NCBI GenBank assembly: GCA_964639955.1
Contig: CAZXGJ010000084.1
Location: forward strand, 1 to 10,087
DNA from: IGN2 sp964639955
GTDB taxonomy: Bacteria > Bacteroidota > Ignavibacteria > Ignavibacteriales > Ignavibacteriaceae
Length of the DNA: 10,087 nt
Reading direction: 5' to 3'
How positions within the stretch are numbered: position 1 is the first letter of the stretch; each line of letters opens with the position of its first letter. Position numbers and translations under genes: made by a program. The notes under the pieces were generated by a model, which was not told where the DNA came from, did not search any database, and saw only the letters and a program-made list of their open reading frames with translations. Below, in pieces: positions 1 to 5,631 of this stretch.

Positions 1-25
1 TCATTAAAGGGAGGGAATTTATTTC

Positions 26-65
26 AACCTCCCCTTTTTACAAAGGGGAGGATTGAGGAGGGGTT
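26..65. repeat. Short palindromic repeat element with G+C-rich hairpin
   Basis: A perfect 10-bp inverted repeat (CCTCCCCTTT at 28-37, AAAGGGGAGG at 42-51) closes a 4-nt loop. It is followed by a further GAGGAGGGGTT that makes the outer ends (AACCTCC and GGAGGGGTT) roughly complementary. It lies immediately against the stop codon of the gene remnant at 64-183, the kind of place where dispersed intergenic palindromes settle. In base composition it is unlike the surrounding AT-rich DNA. It could act as a transcription stop, but neither strand has a U-tract after the stem, so I call it a dispersed repeat rather than a terminator. That it is repeated elsewhere in the genome is inference. Confidence 0.55.
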
Positions 66-183
66 AGCTTTCCTCCGCAATTTTAATTTCTTCTTCTGTT
101 AATCCGTAAAGCTGGTAAACAAGTTCATTTATATGCTTATCGAGGCTTTTGCCTGCCTCAGCTCGACCTAGCCGATACAGAGC
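64..183 (-). pseudogene. Remnant: 3' tail of restriction-modification methyltransferase-like gene
   Basis: The minus strand reads an open tail ending SLDKHINELVYQLYGLTEEE then IKIAEES and a TAA stop (64-66). The motif L-V-Y-x-L-Y-G-L-T-x-x-E-I-x-I-V-E is the usual C-terminus of Eco57I-like/type IIG and related N6-adenine DNA methyltransferase-specificity proteins (family knowledge). Only about 30 recognisable residues remain: the same frame meets a TAA at 184-186, and no start codon or Shine-Dalgarno precedes it. The stretch just upstream of the tail (about 139-165) contains an imperfect G+C-rich inverted repeat, possibly another small palindromic insertion. The gene body is gone, so this is a fossil and not a functional gene. 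A second tail of the same type lies at 706-870 on the other side of the small gene pair. Confidence 0.6.
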
Positions 184-240
184 TTACTGCAATTAATTAA
201 TAGATTAGATAAAGTAAAGGTAGGAATTCAATTGAAAACT

Positions 241-450
241 CTATGGTATAGCAACTTCCTGCTGTTTAACTACGCTTGAGAATGCATCGGTAATAAACTG
301 GCTTGCATCCATAATTTCTATTAACACCGGAACATTGTTTTTTGAAAAGTGAATGATTACTTGTCCTTGTTCTTCAGCATGATCAATTGATTTATCAGAC
401 AATTCAATCAATAATGTATCAGTGTCTTTGCTATATTTAATTTTTCTCAT
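241..450 (-). CDS. DUF2283 family small protein, putative antitoxin-like partner
   Basis: This 69-residue protein matches the DUF2283 pattern: an N-terminal KIKYSKDTDTLLIEL strand with the D-x-D-x-L core, a central V-I-I-H-F strand, and the closing V-x-I-E-I-x-D-A-S motif. No signal peptide or membrane segment is visible, so it is cytoplasmic. The ATG is preceded by AAGGA about 5 nt upstream, inside the end of the neighbouring gene. It overlaps the DUF4258 gene by 14 nt, so the two are translationally coupled, with this gene second. DUF2283 proteins are often found next to DUF4258 proteins in a toxin-antitoxin-like arrangement, which makes this the likely antitoxin. That role comes from context, not from a demonstrated activity. 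The C-terminal VVKQQEVAIP tail is not recognisable as a DNA-binding domain. Confidence 0.8.
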   Translation of the reverse strand: MRKIKYSKDTDTLLIELSDKSIDHAEEQGQVIIHFSKNNVPVLIEIMDASQFITDAFSSVVKQQEVAIP

Positions 451-703
451 ATCTATCCTTCCTTCCGGGATATAAAGTTATTATTAATACTTCATCAGCA
501 TTTTCTTCAAATACTATTCTCAGAACATGCTCAGTGTCTAAGTTTCCTTGTGCAATCTTTCTGCTTTTATAACCAATCTCTGTTTTAGAGGGATTATTTA
601 CTATATTTTCAATAAACTGCTTATTAACTGTAACTCCGTGCTTCTTTAAAATATCAATTTTTAATTTAGAATGCTCGCTAAATTTTATTCTCTTAATTGT
701 CAC
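437..703 (-). CDS. DUF4258 family small protein, putative RelE/BrnT-like toxin
   Basis: An 88-residue cytoplasmic protein of the DUF4258 type. It has an N-terminal F-S-E-H-S motif (His11), a middle segment with conserved G-Y-K-S-R-K (44-49), a central H-V-L-R-I-V-F-E-E strand (59-67), and a C-terminal strand and loop I-I-T-L-Y-P-G-R-K-D-R-Y. This layout (N-terminal His, late Arg and Tyr) resembles compact RelE/BrnT-fold toxins. The start is GTG at 701-703, and its GGAGG Shine-Dalgarno (714-718) lies inside the last codons of the decayed gene upstream, whose TAA is only two bases away. The gene therefore once followed a restriction-modification-like gene in one operon. It overlaps the DUF2283 gene by 14 nt. 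Toxicity is inferred from family neighbourhood only. A role as an accessory protein of the lost system is an alternative. Confidence 0.8.
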   Translation of the reverse strand: MTIKRIKFSEHSKLKIDILKKHGVTVNKQFIENIVNNPSKTEIGYKSRKIAQGNLDTEHVLRIVFEENADEVLIITLYPGRKDRYEKN

Positions 704-705
704 TT

Positions 706-870
706 TTAATTTTCCTCCACAATTTTTACCTGCCTGTCGGAAGGCAGGTTTCTTCTTCCGTTAATCCTTAAAGCTGGTAAACAAGCTGGTCTATTTGTTT
801 GTCTTTTCCGTTTTTCGAAAGTATCAACCAAACGCTTAATTGTGTCAGGTATCGGTGCCAAGCTTTTAAG
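706..870 (-). pseudogene. Remnant: second methyltransferase-like 3' tail, stopped and frameshifted
   Basis: Reading the minus strand, GKDKQIDQLVYQL is followed by a TAA where the left-hand copy (64-183) has the TAC of YGL. The sequence then continues GLTEEE, is interrupted by a 20-bp net insertion carrying the palindrome at 728-749, and resumes as KIVEEN with a stop at 706-708. Joined up, these pieces give the same Eco57I/type IIG-like C-terminus as the left copy. Upstream (about 785-870) a second frame reads APIPDTIKRLVDTFEK, which looks coding but needs a frameshift to join the tail. At least three lesions are thus visible: a nonsense codon, a palindrome insertion and a probable upstream frameshift. 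No start can be assigned, and the upstream limit given is approximate. The tail still supplies the ribosome-binding site for the DUF4258 gene. Confidence 0.55.
728..749. repeat. Small G+C-rich palindrome inserted in gene remnant
   Basis: Perfect 7-bp arms (ACCTGCC at 728-734, GGCAGGT at 743-749) flank an 8-nt centre that is itself nearly self-complementary. Compared with the sister tail at 64-183, the palindrome replaces three bases between the Glu-Glu-Glu codons and the following Lys-Ile codons. This net insertion of about 20 bp breaks the frame, which makes it a recent, cleanly delimited insertion and not background palindromy. Confidence 0.55.
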
Positions 871-1050
871 AAATAATTACGCAAATATGAAAAAGTCACT
901 GTAGCAAAATAAACATTTGATTCCATTAAGCCCAAGATTGATGAAGCAATAATATCAATGGAAACAAAGGGGATTGTTCACATCAGCTATTTGTTTAGAT
1001 AATTTAATCTGCTGATCCGAAATTCAACGCAATTAAATAATTCTTTACAT
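871..1050. other. Intergenic stretch without recognisable gene
   Basis: Together with the remnant at 706-870 this forms a gene-free stretch of about 350 bases between the DUF4258 and DUF6515 genes. The minus strand has an open frame of about 70 codons running from here into the remnant, but it has no Shine-Dalgarno and no recognisable content. A weak inverted repeat (ATCAGC at 982-987, GCTGAT at 1011-1016, with an inner AGAT/ATCT) lies 34 nt past the DUF6515 stop. It lacks a T-run, so I do not call it a terminator. I see no RNA gene or binding-site array here. Confidence 0.5.
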
Positions 1051-2034
1051 CTAACTTTCTGAATTTTCCACCTTCTCAACATTTACAACTTCATACATAT
1101 TCTTTCCATCTTTTTGTATTGGCTGATAGTAAACCTCTCCGATTTTAACGTATGTTACATCGCCGATTTTAACTTCTTCACCACCTTCAGGTAAGTTTTC
1201 TACAACACTGCCTGCAGTCGGTGGAACGACTGTGTATCCGCTATCAGTTTTTTCGTAATAAGTACCGCCATAGTAATAATTGTTTGTGGTTTCATTTATT
1301 ATTATTGTCTCTGTACCGGAGGGAAGAGTTTGAACTGTAGCTCCGTTCGGTGCCTGAACAACTGTATAACCGCTGCCACTTTGCTGATAATAAACTCCTT
1401 CATCGTAATGATACTGCTGATTATCTATTGATATAATTATTGCAGTAACCGCTAAAGCTGCGACAAAAAATCCCCACGGATGATATGCAGGACCCCAGTA
1501 ATATGCATGATAAGGATGATAATGATATGGATGAAAAGCGTAGTAATGAAATCCACCAAATGTATAGGGCGGTCTTGGATAAACCACCACAGGTCGTCGA
1601 ACATACACATCCCTGTCAATATTAATATCCCTGTCAATATTTATGTCTCTGCTGTTATCTATATTAATATTATTTCTGTCCCTGTTCACATCATTCATAT
1701 TGTCACTGACATTATCTCTGTTCCTATCAACATTATTCATATTGTCACTAACGCGTGCATCTTTGTCATTTGTGTTAACATTAGTTTTATTTTTAGTATC
1801 CATTGTACTTGTTTTATTCGTAGGTGCTTTAGTTGTCTTATCTCTGCTGGTGGATTTTTGATATCCGCCATTTATGGATTTGTTTTGCTGTGTGTTTTGT
1901 CTGGAAATATTTTGATTGGTTCTTGTTCTAGATGAATTATGATTCATTCGCTGTGCTTCTGCTGAGAAAGGAATCAGCAGTAGCAGTGCAACAATATAAA
2001 TAAGACAGACTGAATTTAATTTAATCGTTTTCAT
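1051..2034 (-). CDS. DUF6515 family exported protein with Asn-rich repeats
   Basis: A 327-residue envelope protein with a signal peptide at 1-27 (SAEA, then Gln28). Next come an Asn/Asp/Arg-rich low-complexity region (about 30-142), a His/Tyr/Pro-rich stretch (about 155-187; His at 163, 168, 171, 173, 176, 185) and one hydrophobic segment (about 188-203). The C-terminal domain contains two related units, GVYYQQSGSGYTVV and GTYYEKTDSGYTVV, each followed by a V-x-x-L-P-x-G turn. That last part is the hallmark of DUF6515. The low-complexity region holds two 14-residue repeats (95-122) and two DINIDR repeats (130-141). The start is supported by AGAGG 6 nt upstream. It follows the DUF2092 gene after 36 nt, so the two should be co-transcribed. 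The function is unknown. The His cluster might bind metal and the hydrophobic segment might anchor the protein, both inference. Confidence 0.85.
   Translation of the reverse strand: MKTIKLNSVCLIYIVALLLLIPFSAEAQRMNHNSSRTRTNQNISRQNTQQNKSINGGYQKSTSRDKTTKAPTNKTSTMDTKNKTNVNTNDKDARVSDNMNNVDRNRDNVSDNMNDVNRDRNNINIDNSRDINIDRDINIDRDVYVRRPVVVYPRPPYTFGGFHYYAFHPYHYHPYHAYYWGPAYHPWGFFVAALAVTAIIISIDNQQYHYDEGVYYQQSGSGYTVVQAPNGATVQTLPSGTETIIINETTNNYYYGGTYYEKTDSGYTVVPPTAGSVVENLPEGGEEVKIGDVTYVKIGEVYYQPIQKDGKNMYEVVNVEKVENSES
1612..1647 (-). repeat. 18-bp tandem repeat, two copies, in DUF6515 gene
   Basis: Two adjacent 18-bp units encode DINIDR twice (residues 130-141) and differ at only a few bases. A related DNSRD unit precedes them and DVYVRR follows, so the array probably grew by slippage from a short charged motif. 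Confidence 0.7.
1669..1752 (-). repeat. 42-bp tandem repeat, two copies, in DUF6515 gene
   Basis: Two 42-bp units encode VSDNMNNVDRNRDN and VSDNMNDVNRDRNN (residues 95-122). The nucleotide match is strongest over about 23 bases in each unit (around 1688-1710 and 1730-1752). Both the unit length and the 18-bp repeat downstream keep the reading frame, so copy number could vary without breaking the protein. Confidence 0.75.
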
Positions 2035-2071
2035 AATTACCTCTTAATAATATTATTCCTTAAAAATTAAT

Positions 2072-2800
2072 TTACTTTGCAATTAGTCTTAGTTTATTGG
2101 CACCGGCGGGCGGTGTAAACTCAAAGACTGCATTCGGTAAAACCGGGTTTAGTACCCAATCTGAATATGTAGCTTCATACTGTGTATTCGGGATTTTATC
2201 GTTATATGTTATTATTAATTTCTCAGGCAGGAAAAACGCATCATCAGAGATCCAGATTTGAGTAATTATATCTTTATTCTTTGCAACAATATGGAAGCAG
2301 TCTTTATCTTCAATTTTACTTTTACCAATAAATTTTATTTGATCATTATGTTCTATCAAATCATCAGTAAAAGACGGATAGAAAAAATCAGCCGCCGGAA
2401 ATTCGATTCCATAAGTTTTATTTACCGTATCTATTGTTGCAATTGTTGTTGAAGGTGCTTCAATTATTGCATAATTATTTTCAGAATATGAATAATACGC
2501 AAGCTGTTTTCCGTTATACCAGAATCCGCTATGACCTTTATCTCCGTTGGAATTTATCAACATTTTATCTGGACCTGAAAAGTATACCTGGTGAACAATA
2601 AAATATTTTATTAAACCTATCTCGTGACCGGGCTGGTCAAAAGATGTAGTTACTGAGAAACTGCAGGACTGCAAATCACCGATAACTTCACCCATCCTGT
2701 CCAGAAGCAATATAGCGGTTGAATCATAGTCTGATTCCTGAGCAATTGCTTTAAAGTTTATCAAGAAAATTAATACGGTTAAGAGTGTTAGTATTTTCAT
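2072..2800 (-). CDS. DUF2092 family periplasmic protein (LolA-like fold)
   Basis: A 242-residue protein with a signal peptide (1-20, AIA then Gln21). The mature part matches DUF2092, a family related in fold to the LolA/LolB lipoprotein carriers. It has an early S-F-S-V-T-T-S-F-D strand, the paired K-M-L-I-N-S and F-W-Y-N-G-K strands, the long A-I-I-E-A-P-S-T-T-I-A-T-I-D helix region, D-x-C-F-H-I-V, I-W-I-S-D-D-A-F-F-L-P-E-K-L, and the C-terminal F-E-F-T-P-P-A-G-A-N-K. These are all as expected, and the length is near normal. The ATG has GAGGC 6 nt upstream. It is the first gene after the hairpin at 2882-2922 and is followed directly by the DUF6515 gene, a pairing I recall from other genomes. 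By fold it may bind a hydrophobic or lipid ligand in the periplasm. The actual ligand is unknown. Confidence 0.85.
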   Translation of the reverse strand: MKILTLLTVLIFLINFKAIAQESDYDSTAILLLDRMGEVIGDLQSCSFSVTTSFDQPGHEIGLIKYFIVHQVYFSGPDKMLINSNGDKGHSGFWYNGKQLAYYSYSENNYAIIEAPSTTIATIDTVNKTYGIEFPAADFFYPSFTDDLIEHNDQIKFIGKSKIEDKDCFHIVAKNKDIITQIWISDDAFFLPEKLIITYNDKIPNTQYEATYSDWVLNPVLPNAVFEFTPPAGANKLRLIAK

Positions 2801-2881
2801 AATTGCCTCAAATATTTTCCCAGTTTATTGAAATGTTTTTCAATTCCATTATTAATCCTGAATCTCTTTTTAAAATAATTT

Positions 2882-2922
2882 AAAAACCGGCTCAATGTTA
2901 TTTAGAAACATGAACCGGTTTT
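2882..2922 (-). terminator. Probable rho-independent terminator after beta-barrel gene
   Basis: Arms AAAACCGG (2883-2890) and CCGGTTTT (2915-2922) pair perfectly. A further partly paired segment (CTCAATGTT against AACATGAA) surrounds a loop of about seven bases. On the minus strand the stem ends in GGTTTTT, 57 nt past the stop of the beta-barrel gene, so it can stop transcription arriving from the sulfatase-proximal genes. It is nearly symmetrical and might also work on the other strand. The next gene, DUF2092, starts about 80 nt further on and would need its own promoter or read-through. Confidence 0.65.
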
Positions 2923-2978
2923 AATCAAGATTAAATTTGAAAGAATTTTATAAGCTCTTTACCAGCTACTTTTTATTT

Positions 2979-3494
2979 TTAAAGTTTGAATATATAAGCC
3001 AGCCTCATCCCGAAATAACTAAGTTCATTTATATAGACAAAGCCTGCAGAAATATCCACTGCTCCTTTTTCACTGGTCTTCACCTCGTAACCAAAGTTTA
3101 TATTTCCTTGAAACTCAGTTGAAGAGGCTGTGTACTCAACGCCAAGGAAAGTTGTATTAGCAGTTAGAAAACTGACGCCGAGAAGAGCTGCGGCATACCA
3201 ATCCTGTTTAGGAGTAAAATAAAATTTTGCACCTGCAATTAATGGTACCATCGTCCAGCTAAATCCTTCAGTTTCACCACCGAAGTAAGTATAACCGCTG
3301 TAAATAACACCTGCGATATTTCTTGCTAAAGGATGTTCATAAGTAACAGAACCTCCATAACCGATACTATAAAATTCGGCCCAATCGCCGACAGGAAAGT
3401 ATACATTGCCGCCAATGCTTATTCCGGGCTTCTGAGCAAAAAGAGATGTTGATAAGGTTAAAGCAACGATAAGGATGAGATAAAAGTTTTTCAT
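2979..3494 (-). CDS. Small outer-membrane beta-barrel protein
   Basis: 171 residues: a signal peptide (1-20, LFA then Gln21), then alternating amphipathic strands typical of an eight-stranded barrel. Examples are G-I-S-I-G-G-N-V-Y-F-P-V-G, G-G-S-V-T-Y-E-H, G-V-I-Y-S-G-Y-T-Y-F, I-A-G-A-K-F-Y-F, W-Y-A-A-A-L-L-G-V-S-F, G-N-I-N-F-G-Y-E-V, D-I-S-A-G-F-V-Y and the closing F-G-M-R-L-A-Y-I-F-K-L. The last strand with a near-terminal Phe resembles the BAM recognition signal. AAGGAA lies 8 nt before the ATG. It is the last gene before the terminator-like hairpin and directly follows a DUF4136 lipoprotein gene, repeating the lipoprotein/barrel order seen at 4225-5532. No catalytic motif is seen. Function could be structural, adhesive or transport. 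Confidence 0.75.
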   Translation of the reverse strand: MKNFYLILIVALTLSTSLFAQKPGISIGGNVYFPVGDWAEFYSIGYGGSVTYEHPLARNIAGVIYSGYTYFGGETEGFSWTMVPLIAGAKFYFTPKQDWYAAALLGVSFLTANTTFLGVEYTASSTEFQGNINFGYEVKTSEKGAVDISAGFVYINELSYFGMRLAYIFKL

Positions 3495-3592
3495 AATGTA
3501 TTCCTTTCTTATTGTTTTAAATAATTATTTAAGCAAATTTTCTTTAAAGAATACTTGAACATATTATAAATGAGTTCTCAAAGATAAATTAT

Positions 3593-4141
3593 TTATTTTT
3601 GAACCTGTGTCGGCGGAAACTGTGCAAGTATTTGAGCGACTGCATTATTAATATTTGCGGTTCGTTCTTCCACGGTAGCGCTTGGGTTTAAAGCTCCTGT
3701 TCCGGTGCCACGCCAGACTAACTCTTTCTTAGCCATATCGATAACATCAATTACCAGAGTTCCTTCATCATACTGTGATACATCTATATTTGTTGTGCCA
3801 CCATATCTGCCCCAATAAGGACCGTATCCGTAACCGTAGGAAGTAATATTTGTTTTCGTTTGCTTTCCAAAAAGTATAGCCACGCCAAAATCTGCATTTT
3901 CAGATACAGTATATCCTTTTGCTGTCAATTCATTCTTGATTGCATCTCCAAAACGGTTAGCATTGAGTTGATCAATTCCAGCTTCTTCCGGGATCGGAAG
4001 AAATCCGAAGGTTTTTAATTTTGAAAAATCATAACCAGGATCATAATCCTGATTGACAGATATCGTTGAACACCCAGTTAATAACATTGTTGTGATAAGC
4101 GTAATAAAAGTTGGAATTATAAAATTTTTTATTAATTGCAT
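3593..4141 (-). CDS. DUF4136 family lipoprotein
   Basis: 182 residues with a clear lipobox LLTGC, so Cys24 is the lipidated residue after signal peptidase II. The mature protein has the DUF4136 layout: an opening strand V-N-Q-D-Y-D-P-G-Y-D-F-S-K-L-K-T-F-G-F (29-47), a helix with N-R-F-G-D-A-I-K-N-E-L-T-A-K-G-Y, the A-D-F-G-V-A-I-L-F strand, a Tyr/Gly-rich loop (102-113), and Y-D-E-G-T-L-V-I-D-V-I-D followed by L-V-W-R-G-T-G-T-G. AAAGGAT precedes the ATG at suitable spacing. It sits between two beta-barrel genes, 83 nt and 98 nt away. The residue after Cys is Ser, and no retention signal can be asserted for this phylum. The function is unknown. The paralogue at 4915-5532 shares the core motifs. 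Confidence 0.85.
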   Translation of the reverse strand: MQLIKNFIIPTFITLITTMLLTGCSTISVNQDYDPGYDFSKLKTFGFLPIPEEAGIDQLNANRFGDAIKNELTAKGYTVSENADFGVAILFGKQTKTNITSYGYGYGPYWGRYGGTTNIDVSQYDEGTLVIDVIDMAKKELVWRGTGTGALNPSATVEERTANINNAVAQILAQFPPTQVQK

Positions 4142-4224
4142 ATCAAGATCCTTTATTTATTATTAAGTAGTAAATTAAAACGTAATTTCTAAAACAAATT
4201 ATTTAATAATTAACCAACTAACTA

Positions 4225-4854
4225 CTAAGGCTCCCAGATAACACCAACATTAATCTGCCAGTAAGAATTATTTACATCCGTTCCGAAAACCGATTCGCCC
4301 GTAAAAGCATAGTTGTATTTACCGTTAAGTAAAATTCCGAAGTCTCTTTCAACCGGGATGGCAACTCCGGCCTCAGGAGCTATTGCCCATTGCCAGGAAT
4401 CGTCCTCCCATAGAAATACACCAATAGCGAAACGCTGATTTACATAATAACCTCCAGCATTTAAACCAACATATGGTCTGACTGATTTTCTTTCACCAAA
4501 GTAGTAGTGAATGTTTGCCATAACAGGGAAGAAATTTAAATAGCGATCCGATGTTCCGGTTACAGCACCGTTCTCGGTTTGCGTTGTTTTATTTTCAGCT
4601 CTTTCATAAAAAACGTTCCAGCCAAAATTTAAACCAACACTAAATGTACGATCAATCATATACCTATAATCCAGACCAATGCCTCGCCAGCTTATCTCTT
4701 CAACAAATGATTTTGTATCACCGGTTGGGATTGAAACTGAATAAGTAAAAGCTCCGTACCATTGTTCTTTTTGTGAGTAGCCTGTTCCAAACATCAGCAG
4801 AACCAATGCAAAGACTGCAGACATCTGCCAGAATTTTAATTTTATAATTTTCAT
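4225..4854 (-). CDS. Outer-membrane beta-barrel protein (porin-like)
   Basis: 209 residues: a signal peptide (1-27, GYS then Gln28), followed by about eight amphipathic strands with aromatic girdles. Examples are W-Y-G-A-F-T-Y-S-V-S-I-P-T-G, G-I-G-L-D-Y-R-Y-M, F-S-V-G-L-N-F-G-W-N-V, F-P-V-M-A-N-I-H-Y-Y-F, R-P-Y-V-G-L-N-A-G-G-Y, A-I-A-P-E-A-G-V-A-I-P, I-L-L-N-G-K-Y-N-Y-A-F and a final W-Q-I-N-V-G-V-I-W-E-P. The R-P-Y-V-G-x-N-A-G and A-P-E-x-G strands are typical of small OMP_b-brl/OmpA-like barrels. AAAGGT lies about 7 nt before the ATG. The gene is 60 nt downstream of one DUF4136 gene and 83 nt upstream of the other. It is longer than the barrel at 2979-3494 and not a close copy of it. No substrate can be read from the sequence. 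Confidence 0.78.
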   Translation of the reverse strand: MKIIKLKFWQMSAVFALVLLMFGTGYSQKEQWYGAFTYSVSIPTGDTKSFVEEISWRGIGLDYRYMIDRTFSVGLNFGWNVFYERAENKTTQTENGAVTGTSDRYLNFFPVMANIHYYFGERKSVRPYVGLNAGGYYVNQRFAIGVFLWEDDSWQWAIAPEAGVAIPVERDFGILLNGKYNYAFTGESVFGTDVNNSYWQINVGVIWEP

Positions 4855-4914
4855 AGTTTTTACCTTTATTTAAATCTTAAAATGTTTATTTGATAATTAT
4901 GTCTCTATAGTCGT

Positions 4915-5532
4915 TTATTTATAAAGATATGGTGATTGAGTAAATGCCTGGTCTATGCCATCAGTTAACCTGTCTGCAATTCCTGCACTCGTATCTTCCA
5001 AAATTCCGTTGAGTGCTGCTACCCAGAGTGCATCTTTTTGTTCAGTAGCTTTTGCATCGAGCATTACAATAAGTAACGTTCCTGTATCATAAGTATAATA
5101 GACCGGATAGCACCAACCGTAATATGTATAGTACCAGCTATACCACCAGGAATAACAACCACCCGAAACCCAGGTTGATTTGTTTGCAAATGTTATTATT
5201 AAAACATCAGCATCAGCAGGGTTTGCAACTTCAGTATAACCTGCATTATTCATATTTGTTTTTATTCTGTTTATACCTTGTTCATCGTACGGACCAACCT
5301 CAAATACCGGCTCTCCATCTTCATCAATTCGGGTTACTGAATCACGTATTGCATAAGTTAATTTTGTAGAAAAGTCAGCTTCTTTATCAAAGAATGTTGC
5401 GACTATATCTGTATCCGCAGGTGTTAATTCTTCACCCGGATAACATGAATAAAGACCAACTGCTAAAGCCAAAAACAATAGCATTATGCTTATGGTTTTT
5501 ATGAGAGACATTTTACTTGATACTACTTTCAT
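4915..5532 (-). CDS. DUF4136 family lipoprotein, aromatic-rich loop
   Basis: 205 residues. A hydrophobic leader ends in LYSC, so Cys30 is the likely lipidation site, although Tyr at the -2 position is less usual. DUF4136 hallmarks follow: I-V-A-T-F-F-D-K-E-A-D-F-S-T-K-L-T-Y-A (43-61), a helix I-N-R-I-K-T-N-M-N-N-A-G-Y, A-D-A-D-V-L-I-I-T-F-A-N-K-S, and Y-D-T-G-T-L-L-I-V-M-L-D with A-L-W-V-A-A-L-N-G. Between Cys126 and Cys141 and up to residue 148 lies an unusual stretch in which about 14 of 22 residues are Trp or Tyr. AAAGGAAAG about 6-7 nt before the first ATG favours that start over Met8. It follows the channel gene by 99 nt and precedes a barrel gene by 60 nt. The two Cys could form a disulfide across the loop (inference). 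Confidence 0.82.
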   Translation of the reverse strand: MKVVSSKMSLIKTISIMLLFLALAVGLYSCYPGEELTPADTDIVATFFDKEADFSTKLTYAIRDSVTRIDEDGEPVFEVGPYDEQGINRIKTNMNNAGYTEVANPADADVLIITFANKSTWVSGGCYSWWYSWYYTYYGWCYPVYYTYDTGTLLIVMLDAKATEQKDALWVAALNGILEDTSAGIADRLTDGIDQAFTQSPYLYK

Positions 5533-5631
5533 AGTTCTTTCCTTTTTAATTAGTTAATAAATGAGTTAAAAATATTTTACATTTTTATTTATGGCTTGGA
5601 TAAAAAAATAATTCAATTTCCGAACTTTAAC

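Noticed and set aside
769..981. About 70-codon open frame crossing the right-hand remnant
   Set aside because: No ribosome-binding site or family similarity outside the VYQL tail; better explained as part of the decayed gene region.
982..1016. Inverted repeat downstream of the DUF6515 gene as terminator
   Set aside because: The stem is interrupted, the loop large and no T-run follows on the minus strand.
1612..1752. Possible CRISPR-like array
   Set aside because: The repeats are directly tandem with no unique spacers, keep the reading frame and encode charged low-complexity protein.
1480..1935. Long plus-strand open frame opposite the DUF6515 gene
   Set aside because: It is the shadow of the repeat-rich minus-strand gene: Ile/Val/His-rich nonsense composition, no ribosome-binding site, no family features. 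The same applies to the plus-strand frames at 1643-1861, 5840-6316 and 7533-7931.
3563..3568. Perfect TATAAT on the minus strand upstream of the small barrel gene
   Set aside because: No acceptable -35 at 16-18 bp, and such hexamers are expected by chance in AT-rich spacers; not listed as a promoter.
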